Shown one piece after another: positions 8,287 to 20,381 of a stretch of 64,000 bases of DNA (positions are counted from its first letter, which is position 1; each line of letters opens with the position of its first letter). Both the position numbers and the translations under genes were made by a program. Source of the DNA: Streptomyces fulvoviolaceus (GTDB taxonomy: Bacteria; Actinomycetota; Actinomycetes; Streptomycetales; Streptomycetaceae); contig NZ_JOEY01000015.1 in the NCBI RefSeq assembly GCF_000718165.1, positions 235,632-299,631 of the forward strand, written 5' to 3'. The notes beneath the pieces were generated by a model, which did not search any database, had not been told where the DNA came from, and was given only the letters and a program-made list of their open reading frames with translations.

Positions 8287-9162
8287 TCAAGAGCGGGAAG
8301 CGGCAGGAACCAGCAGGTCGACGACCCGTGCCGCCGCTCCCCGCGGCGCACCCCCGTGGACCAGTTCCGTCCGGTGCACGACCCGCGGTTCCGTGACGGG
8401 TACGGCGACCGCGCCCGGCACTCCGGTGGCCGCCGGGCGGGGCAGCAGGGTCAGGCCGTGTCCCGCGGCGGCCAGTGCGGTCAGGACCCGCACGTCGGTG
8501 CCCTCGTAGCGCAGGGAGGGACGGAAGCCGCGGCCGCCGTTCGCGGCGCGGAGCTGGGTCAGCGGCAGAGCCGTGTCCGGGGCGTCCAGCCAGCGGGCGT
8601 CGGCGAGGTCGCCGAGGCGCAGTCCGGCACGCCGGGCCAGCGGATGCGTGTCGGGCAGCAGGACGCACACGGATTCCTCCCCCACCCCGTGCGTGGTCAG
8701 CGGCGCGATGTCGGTCAGCCGCAGCGGGTCGCTCGGCGCGGCCAGGCCGTCGACCAGGCCCAGGTCCGCCGTGCCGGTGGCGACGGCCGCGGGGATCTCG
8801 TCGCGGGCCGCCACCCGCAGGGTCACGCCCGCGGCCGGGAGCGCGGCGAGGACACGGGGCCCGAGCGCCGTCGGTGCGGCCGCGAGCGTCAGCCCGTGCT
8901 CGGGCGCGGCCGCCATCCGTACGACGTCCGCGCGGGCCGCGTCCAGGCGCAGCAGCAGCGGTCCCGCGTGTTCGAGGAGCCGCTCGCCGGCCGCCGTGGG
9001 CGCGACGGGACGGCGGGTCAACAGCGGTGCGCCCAGGTCCTGTTCGAGCGCCGCGATGTGCTGGGACACCGCGGACTGGGTGTAGCCCAGCTCGCGCGCG
9101 GCCTCGGAGAAGGAGGCTAGGCGGGCGACGGTGACGTAGGTGCGGAGAAGGTGCGGGTCCAT
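8287..9162 (-). CDS. LysR-family transcriptional regulator
   Basis: A 291-residue regulator with an N-terminal winged helix-turn-helix (residues 1-60: LLRTYVTVARLASFSEAARE, then LGYTQSAVSQHIAALEQDLG), a linker helix and a periplasmic-binding-like effector domain (about 90-290). LysR proteins usually control the divergently transcribed neighbour. Here that is the CTP-synthase-like amidotransferase gene starting 92 bases away, so the pair probably forms one regulatory unit. The ATG start fits the family. Confidence 0.92.
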   Translation of the reverse strand: MDPHLLRTYVTVARLASFSEAARELGYTQSAVSQHIAALEQDLGAPLLTRRPVAPTAAGERLLEHAGPLLLRLDAARADVVRMAAAPEHGLTLAAAPTALGPRVLAALPAAGVTLRVAARDEIPAAVATGTADLGLVDGLAAPSDPLRLTDIAPLTTHGVGEESVCVLLPDTHPLARRAGLRLGDLADARWLDAPDTALPLTQLRAANGGRGFRPSLRYEGTDVRVLTALAAAGHGLTLLPRPAATGVPGAVAVPVTEPRVVHRTELVHGGAPRGAAARVVDLLVPAASRS

Positions 9163-9254
9163 GCCCGCCAGGATCCCACCTCATCAGCAGCGCTTATCGA
9201 GGGTGCAGAAATCATCGTTGGACGCGATCCGGCAGCCGCGCCCAGGATGAGGCC

Positions 9255-9989
9255 ATGACGAACACCGCAGCCCGGACCGCCCGTATCGCCCTGGTCGGCG
9301 ACCGCTCCCCCAACGTCGTCTCGCACACCCGTATCCCCGTCCTGTTCGACGCCCTCGCCGAACGCGACCGGCTCGTCCTGGACGCCTACTGGATCCCGTC
9401 CGAGGAGGCCGGGGACGAGGACGCCGTCCGCGGGTTCGACGCGGTGTGGGTGGTGCCGGGCAGTCCGTACCGCAGCGAGGCCGGCGCGCTCGCCGCGATC
9501 CGCACCGCGCGCGTGGAGGGCATTCCGTTCCTCGGCACGTGCGGCGGGTTCCAGCACGCGCTGCTCGAGTACGCCCGTGACGTCTGCGGGCTGACGCGGG
9601 TGGCGCACGCCGAAAACGACCCCGCCGCCGACGACCTGCTCATCGAACCGCTGGCCTGTTCACTCGTCGGCCACGAGGCCGTGGTGAGCATCGAGCCGGG
9701 CTCGCTCGCCGAGTCGGTGATCGGCTCGGAGCGCACGGTGGAGCGGTACTTCTGCGCGTACGGCCCCACGCGACACCTCGACACCCTGCGCGCGCACGGC
9801 ATGCGCTTCTCCGGCCACGACGAGGACGGCCATGTCCGGATCGCCGAACTCCCGGGCCATCCCTTCTTCCTGGCCTCGCTGTTCCAGCCGGAGCTGTCCG
9901 GCGACGGCTCGCGCCCGCACCCGATCGTGCGGGCGCTGGCGCGAGCCGCGGTGGCCCACGCGGCGCAGGCTCAGGGGCAGCCCGTGTGA
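9255..9989 (+). CDS. CTP synthase C-terminal-like glutamine amidotransferase protein
   Basis: This 244-residue protein resembles only the class-I glutamine amidotransferase half of CTP synthase; no synthetase half is present. The nucleophile elbow is retained (FLGTCGGFQHALLEY, Cys96). The usual catalytic HPE near the C-terminus reads FQPEL, so His is replaced by Gln. The downstream SRPHPIV resembles the end of CTP synthases. This stand-alone family is known in bacteria without an assigned reaction. Loss of the His argues against ordinary glutaminase chemistry. The gene is divergent from a LysR regulator, its likely controller. Confidence 0.8.
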   Translation: MTNTAARTARIALVGDRSPNVVSHTRIPVLFDALAERDRLVLDAYWIPSEEAGDEDAVRGFDAVWVVPGSPYRSEAGALAAIRTARVEGIPFLGTCGGFQHALLEYARDVCGLTRVAHAENDPAADDLLIEPLACSLVGHEAVVSIEPGSLAESVIGSERTVERYFCAYGPTRHLDTLRAHGMRFSGHDEDGHVRIAELPGHPFFLASLFQPELSGDGSRPHPIVRALARAAVAHAAQAQGQPV

Positions 9990-10011
9990 GGCGCCCCCGC
10001 GCCGGAGCACG

Positions 10012-11886
10012 TCAGCCCGTGTGCCCCTCTCCATGGCCGCCGTGTCCGGCGCCGTGGTCGAACTTCAGCGCCTCCGGAGGCATGACGACGAAGGGCCGCA
10101 TCATGCCCATGTCCTCGTGCTCGAGGAAGTGGCAGTGGTACATGAACCGGCCGTACGCCCCGTCGAACCTGCCCATGATGCGCAGTATCTGGCCGCCCGG
10201 AACCCGGTAGACGTCCTTGTAGCCGAGTTCGTTGGGCGCCAGCGGGATCGTGGTCGTCGGGTCGTACGTGATCGGTGTCCGGGTGCCGCCCACCGCCGCA
10301 TCGAAGCCCGTCACCACGTACGGGTCACGCCCCAGCGCCTGGAAGTCGGCGAGGTGGATGTGCATCGGGTGCGGGATCGGCGCGAGGTTGAGGAAGCTCC
10401 ACTGTTCGTGGCTGCCCTCGGCGATGGTGAAGCCGAGACCGTCGTTGAACGTCCGTGCCGTGCGCCGGTACGTCTTGGTGGTGCCGTCCGGGCCGGTGAT
10501 CTGGATGACGCCGTCGGCGGGGAACTGGATGCCGCTCGGGTCCTCGACCTCGGTCATCTCCCAGATCTCCGGGTGTCCCCCGGCCCCCACGGTGGCGGGC
10601 GGGGTGAGCACGATCAGCCGATGGCCGTGCCCCACGTCATGCGTGAGCCGGCGGAAGGAACCGGAGAGCACCTCGGGCAGTTCGAAGGCGTCGGCCTCGC
10701 AGGCCTCGCGGACGCGGAACTCCAGGACCGCCGGGTAGCGCACGTCACCCGCCGGATCGGGCACGCCCGGCGGCTGGTTGCGGCCCTTGTTGACCAGCCG
10801 GAGCTTGCGGCCCGCGAAGCCCCGGAAGTCGACGAGCAGGTCGAAGCGCTCGGCCGGGGCGGCGGTCAGCGTGGGCAGCGCGGCGTCGAAGTCGACCGGC
10901 ACCGGGCGCGGCAACAGCCCGCCGTCGCTGCCGATCTGATGGACGACGCCCGGGACCGGGTTGTCGTCCTCGTCGACGAGGACGAGGTCGTAGATGCGCG
11001 CGTTCGACGCGTTGACCAGTCGGAAGCGGTACCAGCCGTCCTCCACGTCGGCGTACGGCCAGATGCGGCCGTTGACCGTGGTGTACGGGCCGGTGAACGG
11101 CAGCGTCACCGGCTTGCCCGTCTCCGGGTGCGCCGGGTTCACGACGATCGTCTTGTGCAGCAGCCGGCCGTTGAGGCGGCCGTCCTCGTCGGTGTCGAGG
11201 TTGCGGTCGGCGAGCAGCAGCGGTATCTCCCGCTCCCCGCAGGGGAGATGGAGGGCGTCCTCCTCGTCGTCACGGACGAGGTAGGTGCCGTACAGGCCCG
11301 TCATCACGTTCCACCGGGTGATGTTCATGGCGTGGTCGTGGTACCACCACTGCACCGCCTGGTGGTCGTTCGGGTACTCGGAGAGCTGGGCGTCGCCGAA
11401 TCCGACGGCGTTGTCGGCCCAGCCGTCGTTGCCGCCGCCCGTCTGGGCGCCGTGCAGGTGGGTCACCGACCAGGCGGGCAGGGCGGCCACGTCCTTGTTG
11501 GGCTCGACGTCCTCCCGGCCGGGCTCGGTGGTGGCGGGCGGGGTGCCCTGCGGGCGGACCGGCACCTCGACGGAGGTGACCGGGTATTCGCTGCCCTTCG
11601 GGATGCGGTTGGTCCAGGCGACGCGGACGCGCTGTCCGCGCCGCACCTCGATGGTCGGGCCCGGCACCTGTCCGTCGTATCCCCACATCAGGGTCGGCGG
11701 CAGTTGCGGGTGCAGTCGCACCCAGGTCGGGCGCAGGGCGATCTCCGTCTCGCGCAGCACATCGCCGGAGGCGGGCCGCAGGACGGGCGGGACGGGTAAC
11801 CGTGCGGCATACGGCGTCAGTTCGGCCGGAGCCGCTGCGGACTCCTTCGCGTCGCTCTCGGCGACCCTCTCGATGATCTCGGTCAA
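10012..11886 (-). CDS. Multicopper oxidase, phenoxazinone-synthase/CotA-like
   Basis: A three-cupredoxin-domain oxidase of about 624 residues that would oxidise phenolic or aminophenolic substrates while reducing O2 to water. All four copper motifs are present: [26 protein letters not shown], and [14 protein letters not shown] with the axial Met of the type 1 site. There is no Sec or Tat signal, as in the intracellular phenoxazinone synthase type. I favour the TTG at 11886 (N-terminus [11 protein letters not shown]); a longer TTG start at 11952 is also open. A TTA codon at 11799-11797 (codon 30) makes translation bldA-dependent, which suggests late or developmental expression. It lies downstream of geosmin synthase on the same strand. 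Confidence 0.9.
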   Translation of the reverse strand: MTEIIERVAESDAKESAAAPAELTPYAARLPVPPVLRPASGDVLRETEIALRPTWVRLHPQLPPTLMWGYDGQVPGPTIEVRRGQRVRVAWTNRIPKGSEYPVTSVEVPVRPQGTPPATTEPGREDVEPNKDVAALPAWSVTHLHGAQTGGGNDGWADNAVGFGDAQLSEYPNDHQAVQWWYHDHAMNITRWNVMTGLYGTYLVRDDEEDALHLPCGEREIPLLLADRNLDTDEDGRLNGRLLHKTIVVNPAHPETGKPVTLPFTGPYTTVNGRIWPYADVEDGWYRFRLVNASNARIYDLVLVDEDDNPVPGVVHQIGSDGGLLPRPVPVDFDAALPTLTAAPAERFDLLVDFRGFAGRKLRLVNKGRNQPPGVPDPAGDVRYPAVLEFRVREACEADAFELPEVLSGSFRRLTHDVGHGHRLIVLTPPATVGAGGHPEIWEMTEVEDPSGIQFPADGVIQITGPDGTTKTYRRTARTFNDGLGFTIAEGSHEQWSFLNLAPIPHPMHIHLADFQALGRDPYVVTGFDAAVGGTRTPITYDPTTTIPLAPNELGYKDVYRVPGGQILRIMGRFDGAYGRFMYHCHFLEHEDMGMMRPFVVMPPEALKFDHGAGHGGHGEGHTG

Positions 11887-11997
11887 GGTTCGAACACCCC
11901 CGTGTTCTGTTGCTTGTTCCCTTGTCCCGTCAGACTCCTGACATCCCACCAAAGTTCCCTGAATGCCTCATTCCGGACGAGAAGGTTCGGAAACGGC

Positions 11998-14223
<2,226 letters not shown>

Positions 14224-14324
14224 TCAGTGGTGAATCCGGGAGTTCTGGCGGGGCCTTGTGGCGTTCATCTCTACGCGCGCAGACTTACGACCGTTCACGT
14301 GTCCCCTGCCTCACCGGAGCCCCG

Positions 14325-15557
14325 ATGAACCACCACAGACTCTTCTCCCGCCGCACCGCGCTCGCCTCGCTCGCCGGGGCGGCACTGGCCGGCGCCACGG
14401 CCGTCCCCGCGTCGGCGTCCGGCCGCCGGACCGTGCGGTTCGCCACGTTCAACGCGTCCTTGAACCGGGGCACGCAGGGCGCCCTGGTCACGGACCTCTC
14501 CACACCGGACAACGCCCAGGCGCAGAACGTCGCCGAGACCGTCCAACGGGTGGATCCGGACGTTGTGTTGATCAACGAGTTCGACTATGTCGAGGGCGGT
14601 GCGGCGGCCCGTCTGTTCCTCGACAACTACCTCGCCGTCGGCCACAACGGCGCGAAGCCGATCCGTTTCCCGTACCACTTCACCGGGCCGGTGAACACGG
14701 GCGTGGCCTCCGGGGTGGACCTCGACGGGAAGAACGGCGCGGTCACGACGCCCGGTTCGGACGCGTACGGCCAGGACGCCTTCGGGTACGGCTGGTTCCC
14801 CGGGCAGTACGGCATGCTCGTGCTCTCGAAGTTCCCGATCGACACGCGCGCGGTGCGCACCTTCCAGCACTTCCTGTGGAAGGACATGCCGGACCACGTC
14901 ATCCCGGAGGGCTACTACAGCGACGAGGCCCGGGCGATCCTCCGGCTGTCCTCCAAGAGCCACTGGGACGTGCCGGTCCGCATCGGACACGACACGGTTC
15001 ACTTCCTGGTGTCGCACCCGACCCCGCCCACCTTCGACGGCACCGAGGACCGCAACGGCCGGCGCAACCACGACGAGATCCGCCTCTGGGCGGATTACAT
15101 CGGCGGGCGGCGGCACAGCGCCTATCTGTACGACGACAAGGGCGGGCGGGGCGGGCTGCGCCCCGGATCGCGGTTCGTGATCGCGGGCGACCTGAACGCC
15201 GATCCGTACGACGGCGACAGTTACGACCATGCCGTACGGCAGCTGCTGGACCACCCGGCGATCCGGCTGCCGCACACGCCGCCGGCCGGCGCGGGCGGCG
15301 TCGAGGCGGCGCGGCTCCAGGGCGGCGCCAACGCCTCGCACATCGGGAATCCGGCGTACGACACGTCCGACTTCAACGACACCGCGCCCGGCAATCTGCG
15401 GGTCGACCACGTTCTGCCGTCCAAGGGCCTGATACCGGGGGCGAACGGGGTGTTCTGGCCGACGTCCGACGACCCGCTGTACCGCCTGGTCGGCAACGGC
15501 ACGACGGTCCCGACCTCGGACCACCGACTGGTGTGGCAGGACGTTCACATGGCCTGA
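14325..15557 (+). CDS. Tat-exported endonuclease/exonuclease/phosphatase family protein
   Basis: A 410-residue secreted protein. The N-terminus carries a twin-arginine signal (SRRTALASLAGAALAGATAV, cleavage near ASA). The mature part is an EEP-fold metalloenzyme: FATFNASLNRG at the start, INEFDY with the metal Glu, AGDLNADPYDG (catalytic Asp/Asn) and a terminal TSDHRLV His. Such enzymes cleave phosphodiester or phosphomonoester bonds; the substrate, for example phospholipid head groups or extracellular DNA, is not evident. It starts at the ATG at 14325 after a GGAGC-type site. The last 13 bases overlap the end of the convergent ABC ATPase gene. Confidence 0.87.
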   Translation: MNHHRLFSRRTALASLAGAALAGATAVPASASGRRTVRFATFNASLNRGTQGALVTDLSTPDNAQAQNVAETVQRVDPDVVLINEFDYVEGGAAARLFLDNYLAVGHNGAKPIRFPYHFTGPVNTGVASGVDLDGKNGAVTTPGSDAYGQDAFGYGWFPGQYGMLVLSKFPIDTRAVRTFQHFLWKDMPDHVIPEGYYSDEARAILRLSSKSHWDVPVRIGHDTVHFLVSHPTPPTFDGTEDRNGRRNHDEIRLWADYIGGRRHSAYLYDDKGGRGGLRPGSRFVIAGDLNADPYDGDSYDHAVRQLLDHPAIRLPHTPPAGAGGVEAARLQGGANASHIGNPAYDTSDFNDTAPGNLRVDHVLPSKGLIPGANGVFWPTSDDPLYRLVGNGTTVPTSDHRLVWQDVHMA

Positions 15558-16327
15558 CCGCGTACCGCCCGCCCCACCTCCGCCCGCAGCGCGACGAACT
15601 CGGGCAGGCCCCTGCTGACGATCTGGTCGCGTTCGCCCGGGAGTCGGACCGACAGGTCGAGGACGATCTTCGAGCCGGGGCCCGGGGACAGGACGACGAC
15701 GCGGTCGCCGACGTAGACGCTCTCGTCGATGTCGTGGGTGACGAACACGATGGTCGTGCCCTCCGTGCGGTGGACCTCCAGGAGCAGGTCCTCGAGGTCC
15801 TCGCGGGTCTGGGCGTCGAGGGAGCCGAAGGGTTCGTCCATGAGGAGGAGGGTGGGGCGGCAGACCAGGGCGCGGGCGATGGCGACGCGTTGCTGCATGC
15901 CGCCGGAGAGCTGCCAGGGGTGGCGGCGGGCGGCGCCGGACAGGCCGACCCGGTCGAGGATGCGGTCGGCCTCGGCGCGCCGCTCGGTCCGGCCCAGGCC
16001 CCGGCGGCGCAGCGGGAGGGCGACGTTGTCGCGGACCGTGAGCCAGGGGAAGAGGGAGCGGCCGTAGTCCTGGAAGACGACGGCCAGTTGGTCGGGCACG
16101 CCCGTGACCGGGGTGCCGTCGATCGTGATGGTGCCCTCGCCCACGGGGAGCAGGCCGGCGATGGTGCGCAGCAGCGTGGACTTGCCGCAGCCCGACGGGC
16201 CGACCACGCAGAGGAGTTGGCCGGCGGGGACGGTGAGGGTGATGTCGTGCAGGACCTGGTGGTCGCCGTAGTGCTGGCCGACGGAGGAGAGCTGGAGCAT
16301 GCGGTCCTCGGTGGTCGTGTGACTCAT
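15545..16327 (-). CDS. ABC transporter ATPase, nitrate/sulfonate/taurine type
   Basis: A 260-residue cytoplasmic ATPase that energises the importer encoded just upstream. Motifs: Walker A GPSGCGKST, Q-loop VFQDYGRSLFPW, signature LSGGMQQRVAIARAL, Walker B LLLMDEPFGSLD, and switch VTHDIDE. The SsuB/TauB/NrtD-like spacing points to organic sulfur, nitrogen or riboflavin/thiamine-precursor uptake. It overlaps the preceding permease gene by four bases (ATGA), so it is the last gene of a four-gene operon. The start at 16327 follows from that overlap. Confidence 0.9.
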   Translation of the reverse strand: MSHTTTEDRMLQLSSVGQHYGDHQVLHDITLTVPAGQLLCVVGPSGCGKSTLLRTIAGLLPVGEGTITIDGTPVTGVPDQLAVVFQDYGRSLFPWLTVRDNVALPLRRRGLGRTERRAEADRILDRVGLSGAARRHPWQLSGGMQQRVAIARALVCRPTLLLMDEPFGSLDAQTREDLEDLLLEVHRTEGTTIVFVTHDIDESVYVGDRVVVLSPGPGSKIVLDLSVRLPGERDQIVSRGLPEFVALRAEVGRAVRGQAM

Positions 16328-17142
16328 ATGGCCTTCCCCCTGCCGATCAGCCGTTTCTCGACCGCCAGCAGGCCGGTGTTGAGCAGATAGCCGAGGACGC
16401 CCAGCAGGACCAGGGCCGCCCATACGGTGAGCAGGTCGGAGCGTGTCTGGGCATCGGTGAGGGTGAAGCCGATGCCGTTCGCGGTGCCCGGGAGCAGTTC
16501 CGAGAACACCATGAGGATGAGGGAGAGGGAAAGGCTCAGGCGCAGACCGGCGAAGATGCGCGGCAGGGCGGAGGGCAGGACGAGGAACCAGAGGCGTTCG
16601 GCGGTGTTCAGGCGCAGGACGGCGGCGACGTCGAGGCGCAGCGGGTCGGTGTTGCGGGCCCCCGCCGCCGTGTTGATCAGTACCGGCCATACGGCGCTGA
16701 AGGCGATCGAGGCGATCTGCATCGGCGTGCCGAAGGCGAAGACGACGACGAAGACGGGGACCAGGGCGGGCGGCGGGACGGCCCGGGCGAACTGGAGGAC
16801 GGGGTTGCACAGCGCGTAGGCCCGGCGGGAGCGGCCGACCGCGATGCCGAGCACGATCCCGGCGACGGCGGCGAGCGCGAAGCCCGCGGTCATCCGGCCG
16901 AGGCTGGGCAGAATGTCGTCCACGGCGGCCGAGGTGAGGAACGCGTGCCGGGCGGGCCCCGAGAACCACAGCTCGTGCATGTGCCGGGCGATGCGGCCGG
17001 GGGGCGGAAAGTAGACGCTGCCGTGCGCACGGGCGGCCAACTCCCAGACGCCCACGGCGAGTACGAGCACCGTCCAGCGGAGGAGGGCGTAGTGGGCCGC
17101 GATCGTGGTCCGGCTCGTGCGTGCGTCCGCCGCCGCGCTCAA
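16324..17142 (-). CDS. ABC transporter permease (second permease of the operon)
   Basis: A 272-residue SsuC/TauC-type permease with about six membrane helices. The EAA-type loop is visible in the segment AAVLRLNTAERLWFLVLPSA followed by LPRIFAGLRLSLS. I place the start at a TTG (17142) overlapping the stop of the preceding permease gene (TTGA), with GGAAAGGG upstream. Two permease genes in one operon suggest a heterodimeric channel. It feeds into the ATPase gene with a four-base overlap. Confidence 0.88.
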   Translation of the reverse strand: MSAAADARTSRTTIAAHYALLRWTVLVLAVGVWELAARAHGSVYFPPPGRIARHMHELWFSGPARHAFLTSAAVDDILPSLGRMTAGFALAAVAGIVLGIAVGRSRRAYALCNPVLQFARAVPPPALVPVFVVVFAFGTPMQIASIAFSAVWPVLINTAAGARNTDPLRLDVAAVLRLNTAERLWFLVLPSALPRIFAGLRLSLSLSLILMVFSELLPGTANGIGFTLTDAQTRSDLLTVWAALVLLGVLGYLLNTGLLAVEKRLIGRGKAI

Positions 17143-17933
17143 GTCCGCGCCCTTTCCGCCACGACCTCCCGGTGCTCCGGCGTCCAGGGGAACAACCGCC
17201 GTTCCCCCCACACCAGTACGCCGTTGATGACGAGCCCCAGTGCCCCCGCCCACACCACGCCCGCGAGGACGTCCCGGGTGCCGTCCGTGGCCAGGCCCGC
17301 CTGGGCGATGAAGATGCCGAGGCCCTCGCCGAAGCCGGAGAGGATCTCCGTGGCGACGGCGAGGATGAGGGCGACGGCGGCCGAGATGCGGATGCCGGCG
17401 GCGATGAAGGGGGCCGTGGCGGGCAGTTCCGCGCGCAGCAGGACCGCGAACCGGCCGAAGCCGAAGGCGCGCAGGGTGTCCTTGGCGAGGGGATCGGTCT
17501 CGCCGAGTCCGTAGACGGTGTTGAAGAGGATGGGCCAGACCGAGGCGTACGTGATGAGCGCGACCTCGGTCTCGGTGCCGGAGCCGAGCAGCAGGGACAC
17601 CAGCGGGATCAGGGCGACGGACGGCAGCGGCCGCAGCAGCTCCACGATCGCCCGAGCGGCGGCGTCGACGAGCGGCACACTGCCGAGCAGCAGTCCGAGC
17701 GGTACGGCGATCGCGCAGGCGAGGCCGAGTCCCAGTACCCAGGCACGCAGGGTGGCGCCGATCCCGTCGAGGAAGACCGGGTCGCCCGCCAACTCGACGG
17801 CGCGGGCGAGGACTTCGGAGGCGGGCGGGAGGTAACTGCGGCGCACCAGCCCGGCCCGGCTCACCGCCTCGCACACACCGAAGGCGAGCACCACACCGAG
17901 GGCGCCCAGCCCCAGCTCCTGACGCACCCTCAA
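17139..17933 (-). CDS. ABC transporter permease (first permease of the operon)
   Basis: This 264-residue membrane protein belongs to the same SsuC/TauC-type permease family as the following gene. The cytoplasmic loop motif reads TLRAFGFGRFAVLLRAELPA, then TAPFIAAGIRIS. A TTG at 17933 or a GTG at 17927 could start it; both lie 10-17 bases after the stop of the binding-protein gene, so it is translated from the same transcript. Sequence divergence from its partner permease is clear, so this is not a recent duplication. Confidence 0.87.
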   Translation of the reverse strand: MRVRQELGLGALGVVLAFGVCEAVSRAGLVRRSYLPPASEVLARAVELAGDPVFLDGIGATLRAWVLGLGLACAIAVPLGLLLGSVPLVDAAARAIVELLRPLPSVALIPLVSLLLGSGTETEVALITYASVWPILFNTVYGLGETDPLAKDTLRAFGFGRFAVLLRAELPATAPFIAAGIRISAAVALILAVATEILSGFGEGLGIFIAQAGLATDGTRDVLAGVVWAGALGLVINGVLVWGERRLFPWTPEHREVVAERART

Positions 17934-17943
17934 GTCGCGGCGC

Positions 17944-18939
17944 TCACTTCACCAGCAGCGTCGCCGGGTCGATGGGCTTCTTCAACATCCCCTGTTTCTC
18001 CATGAGATCGGTGATCCGGGCGATCTGCCGGCTGTCCATGGTCGGCGGATAGGCCGGCAGGTCGATCTCCTTCGCCTGCTCGGCGCTGACCTTCGTGTAG
18101 GTCGGCAGGATGTCGCGGACGATCGACGGGTCCTCGGCGGCGATCTTCACGGCGGCCTTGATGGCGCGTTGGAAGGCGGCCAGCGGCTTGGCGTTCTTGG
18201 CGGCGTACTGCTCCGTGGCGATGTACCCGCTGAGCGGGATGGACTCGACGGGCGCGGACGAGCCGTCGACGAGGACCCTGGCTCCCAACTCGTCCTGGAT
18301 GGAGCTGTCGAAGGGCTCCACCGCGTGCACGGCGTCGACCTGCCCCTTCTCCAGGGCGGCGCCCATCTGCGGGAAGGGGATCTGCCGGTAGACGGGTGCA
18401 CCGGCGCCCTGTTCCGCCAGGATCTCGTTGAAGGTCAGCGACTGGACGTTGTTCAGGACGTTGACGGCGAGCTTCTTGCCCTTGAGGTCGGCGACGGTCT
18501 TGATGTCCGAGTCCTTCGGCACCAGGACGTCCATCATCTTCGGCGCGGCCCTGATCGCCTCGGCGACGATGCGGATGTCGAGGGTGCCCTGCTCATGCGC
18601 CTGGAAGTAGGTGACGTAGTTCGCGCTCGCAACCATGTCGATCTGGCCCTTGGACAGGGCCGGCAGCGCCTGGAGGCTCTGCTGGATCTGCGTGATCCGG
18701 ACGTCCAGGCCCTCCTTCTCGAACAGGCCCCGCTCCTGCGCGATGTAGACCATGGCGCAGTCGACCAGGGGCAGCGCGGCCACTCTGACCGTCACCGTCC
18801 CGCCGTCCGAGGACGCGGAGTCCCCGTCGCCACCGCAGGCCGCGAGCGCCAGTGTCAGGGCGACCGCAGCGGCCGCCGCCTTTCCTCTTCCCGAAGACGT
18901 TCCCGAAGATGTTCCCGATGACAATGGACGTAACGCCAT
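17944..18939 (-). CDS. ABC transporter substrate-binding lipoprotein, SsuA/NMT1-like
   Basis: A 331-residue extracytoplasmic binding protein. The signal peptide ends in the lipobox LALAAC, so it is lipid-anchored. The mature part has the NMT1/SsuA-like fold: TVRVAALPLVDCAMVYIAQE, KEGLDVRITQIQQS, and LKGKKLAVNVLNNV. The ligand is probably a small anionic organic compound (sulfonate, nitrate or a vitamin precursor). It is the first gene of the importer operon 18939-15545. A TTGACA lies upstream on the minus strand, about 55 bases before the ATG. Confidence 0.88.
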   Translation of the reverse strand: MALRPLSSGTSSGTSSGRGKAAAAAVALTLALAACGGDGDSASSDGGTVTVRVAALPLVDCAMVYIAQERGLFEKEGLDVRITQIQQSLQALPALSKGQIDMVASANYVTYFQAHEQGTLDIRIVAEAIRAAPKMMDVLVPKDSDIKTVADLKGKKLAVNVLNNVQSLTFNEILAEQGAGAPVYRQIPFPQMGAALEKGQVDAVHAVEPFDSSIQDELGARVLVDGSSAPVESIPLSGYIATEQYAAKNAKPLAAFQRAIKAAVKIAAEDPSIVRDILPTYTKVSAEQAKEIDLPAYPPTMDSRQIARITDLMEKQGMLKKPIDPATLLVK

Positions 18940-18959
18940 CCGCGCATGATGACGGTCCG

Positions 18960-18999
18960 CTTGTCATGATCACCACATACAAGCAAGCCGAATTGTCAA
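18960..18999 (-). promoter_or_regulatory. Promoter/operator region of the SsuA-type ABC operon
   Basis: Reading the minus strand, a consensus -35 TTGACA occupies 18999-18994. An inverted pair CTTGT...ACAAG (18960-18964 and 18979-18983) lies where a -10 and start site would fall; no -10 matching the consensus is obvious. The combination suggests a regulated promoter in the 185-base gap shared with the divergent P450 gene. Confidence 0.4.
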
Positions 19000-19124
19000 G
19001 CTCCGGAGAAATACGAAAGCCCTCTTCAAGCAACCGACCTGCCGTGCCCTCCCGTGGCGCGGTGGCCGGATCCCGCCCCGCGCGCGCCCTTGCCCTGCCC
19101 CCGTCCCCACGCCACGGTGTTCCC

Positions 19125-20381
19125 GTGACCGTACGCCCGGCCCCACCCGTCCCCGATGTCTTCGACCCGCGCCAGTACGCCGTCGGCGTGCCCTACGCCG
19201 CCTACCGTGTCCTGCGTGACCATCACCCGGTGGCCTGGCAGGAGGAGCACGAGGTGCTGGGGTGGCCGGGCGGGGCCGGGTTCTGGGCCGTGAGCCGGCA
19301 TGCGGACGTCGTGCGGGTGCTCAAGGACTCGGCCACGTACTCCTCGCACCTCGGGGCGACCCAGATCCGGGATCCGGAACCGGACGACCTGCCCTTCATT
19401 CGGCGCATGATGCTCAATCAGGATCCGCCGGACCACGGGAGGTTGCGGCGGATGGTCAGCCGGGCCTTCACGCCGGGGCGGGTGGACCGATTCGCCGTGG
19501 TGGCCTCCGAGCGGGCGCGGAACCTGTTCTCGCGGGCGTCGGAAACGGCGACCGACGGCATGGTCGATCTCGTCTCCGCCGTCACCGACGACTACGCCCT
19601 GCTCAACCTCGCCGACCTGCTGGGCGTCCCGGACGCCGACCGCGGCCTGCTGCTGCACTGGACGCGGCGGGTCATCGGATACCAGGACCCGGACGAGGCC
19701 GGCGTACCCGTCCTGGACACGGACGGGAAGCCGGTCAATCCGCGGTCGCCCGCGATGCTGCGGGACATGTTCGCGTACGCCCGGCAGCTGGCCGCGTACA
19801 AGCGGGAGCATCCCGCCGACGACGTGATGACCACGCTCGCGCACGACGCCGAACTCGCCGACGGCGAGCTGGAGATGTTCTTCTTCCTGCTCACGGTCGC
19901 GGGCAACGACACCGTGCGCAGTGCGGCTCCCGGCGGACTGCTGACGCTCGCCGAGCATCCGCGGGCGTATGAGCGCCTGAGGGCCGACCCGGATCAACTC
20001 GGCACCGCGGTGGACGAGTTGCTGCGCTGGCATCCGCCCGTCCTCACCTTCCGCCGTACCGCCCGCCACGACACCGAGCTGGCCGGGCGCCGGATCCGCG
20101 CCGGCGACAAGGTGGTCGTCCTCCACGCCGCCGCCAACCGCGACGAGCGGGCCTTCGACAGCCCTGACCTGCTGGACCTGTCACGGGCACCGAATCCGCA
20201 CGTGTCCTTCGGGGACGGCCCGCACGTCTGTCTCGGCGCGCACTTCGCCCGGCTGCAACTGCGGGTGCTGTACCGGGAGGCGCTGCGCGTGCTGCCCGCA
20301 CCACGGGTCGCCGGGGCTCCCGGACGTCTCGTTTCGAACTTCATCAACGGTCTCAAGTCCCTTCCGGTGCAGGTGACATGA
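19125..20381 (+). CDS. Cytochrome P450
   Basis: A 418-residue soluble bacterial P450 monooxygenase. Motifs: I-helix LLTVAGNDTVRSAAPGGL (Asn-Asp where many have an acid-Thr pair, as in steroid-active actinobacterial CYPs), K-helix ELLRW, and heme-binding FGDGPHVCLGAHFAR with Cys369. The AGNDTVR pattern and DGPHVCLGAH heme loop resemble the CYP124/125/142-like group, so lipid or steroid hydroxylation is possible, but this is inference. No ferredoxin gene is adjacent. I chose the GTG at 19125 (MTVRPAPPVPDVFDP). The STAND-TPR gene follows 65 bases downstream on the same strand. Confidence 0.9.
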   Translation: MTVRPAPPVPDVFDPRQYAVGVPYAAYRVLRDHHPVAWQEEHEVLGWPGGAGFWAVSRHADVVRVLKDSATYSSHLGATQIRDPEPDDLPFIRRMMLNQDPPDHGRLRRMVSRAFTPGRVDRFAVVASERARNLFSRASETATDGMVDLVSAVTDDYALLNLADLLGVPDADRGLLLHWTRRVIGYQDPDEAGVPVLDTDGKPVNPRSPAMLRDMFAYARQLAAYKREHPADDVMTTLAHDAELADGELEMFFFLLTVAGNDTVRSAAPGGLLTLAEHPRAYERLRADPDQLGTAVDELLRWHPPVLTFRRTARHDTELAGRRIRAGDKVVVLHAAANRDERAFDSPDLLDLSRAPNPHVSFGDGPHVCLGAHFARLQLRVLYREALRVLPAPRVAGAPGRLVSNFINGLKSLPVQVT

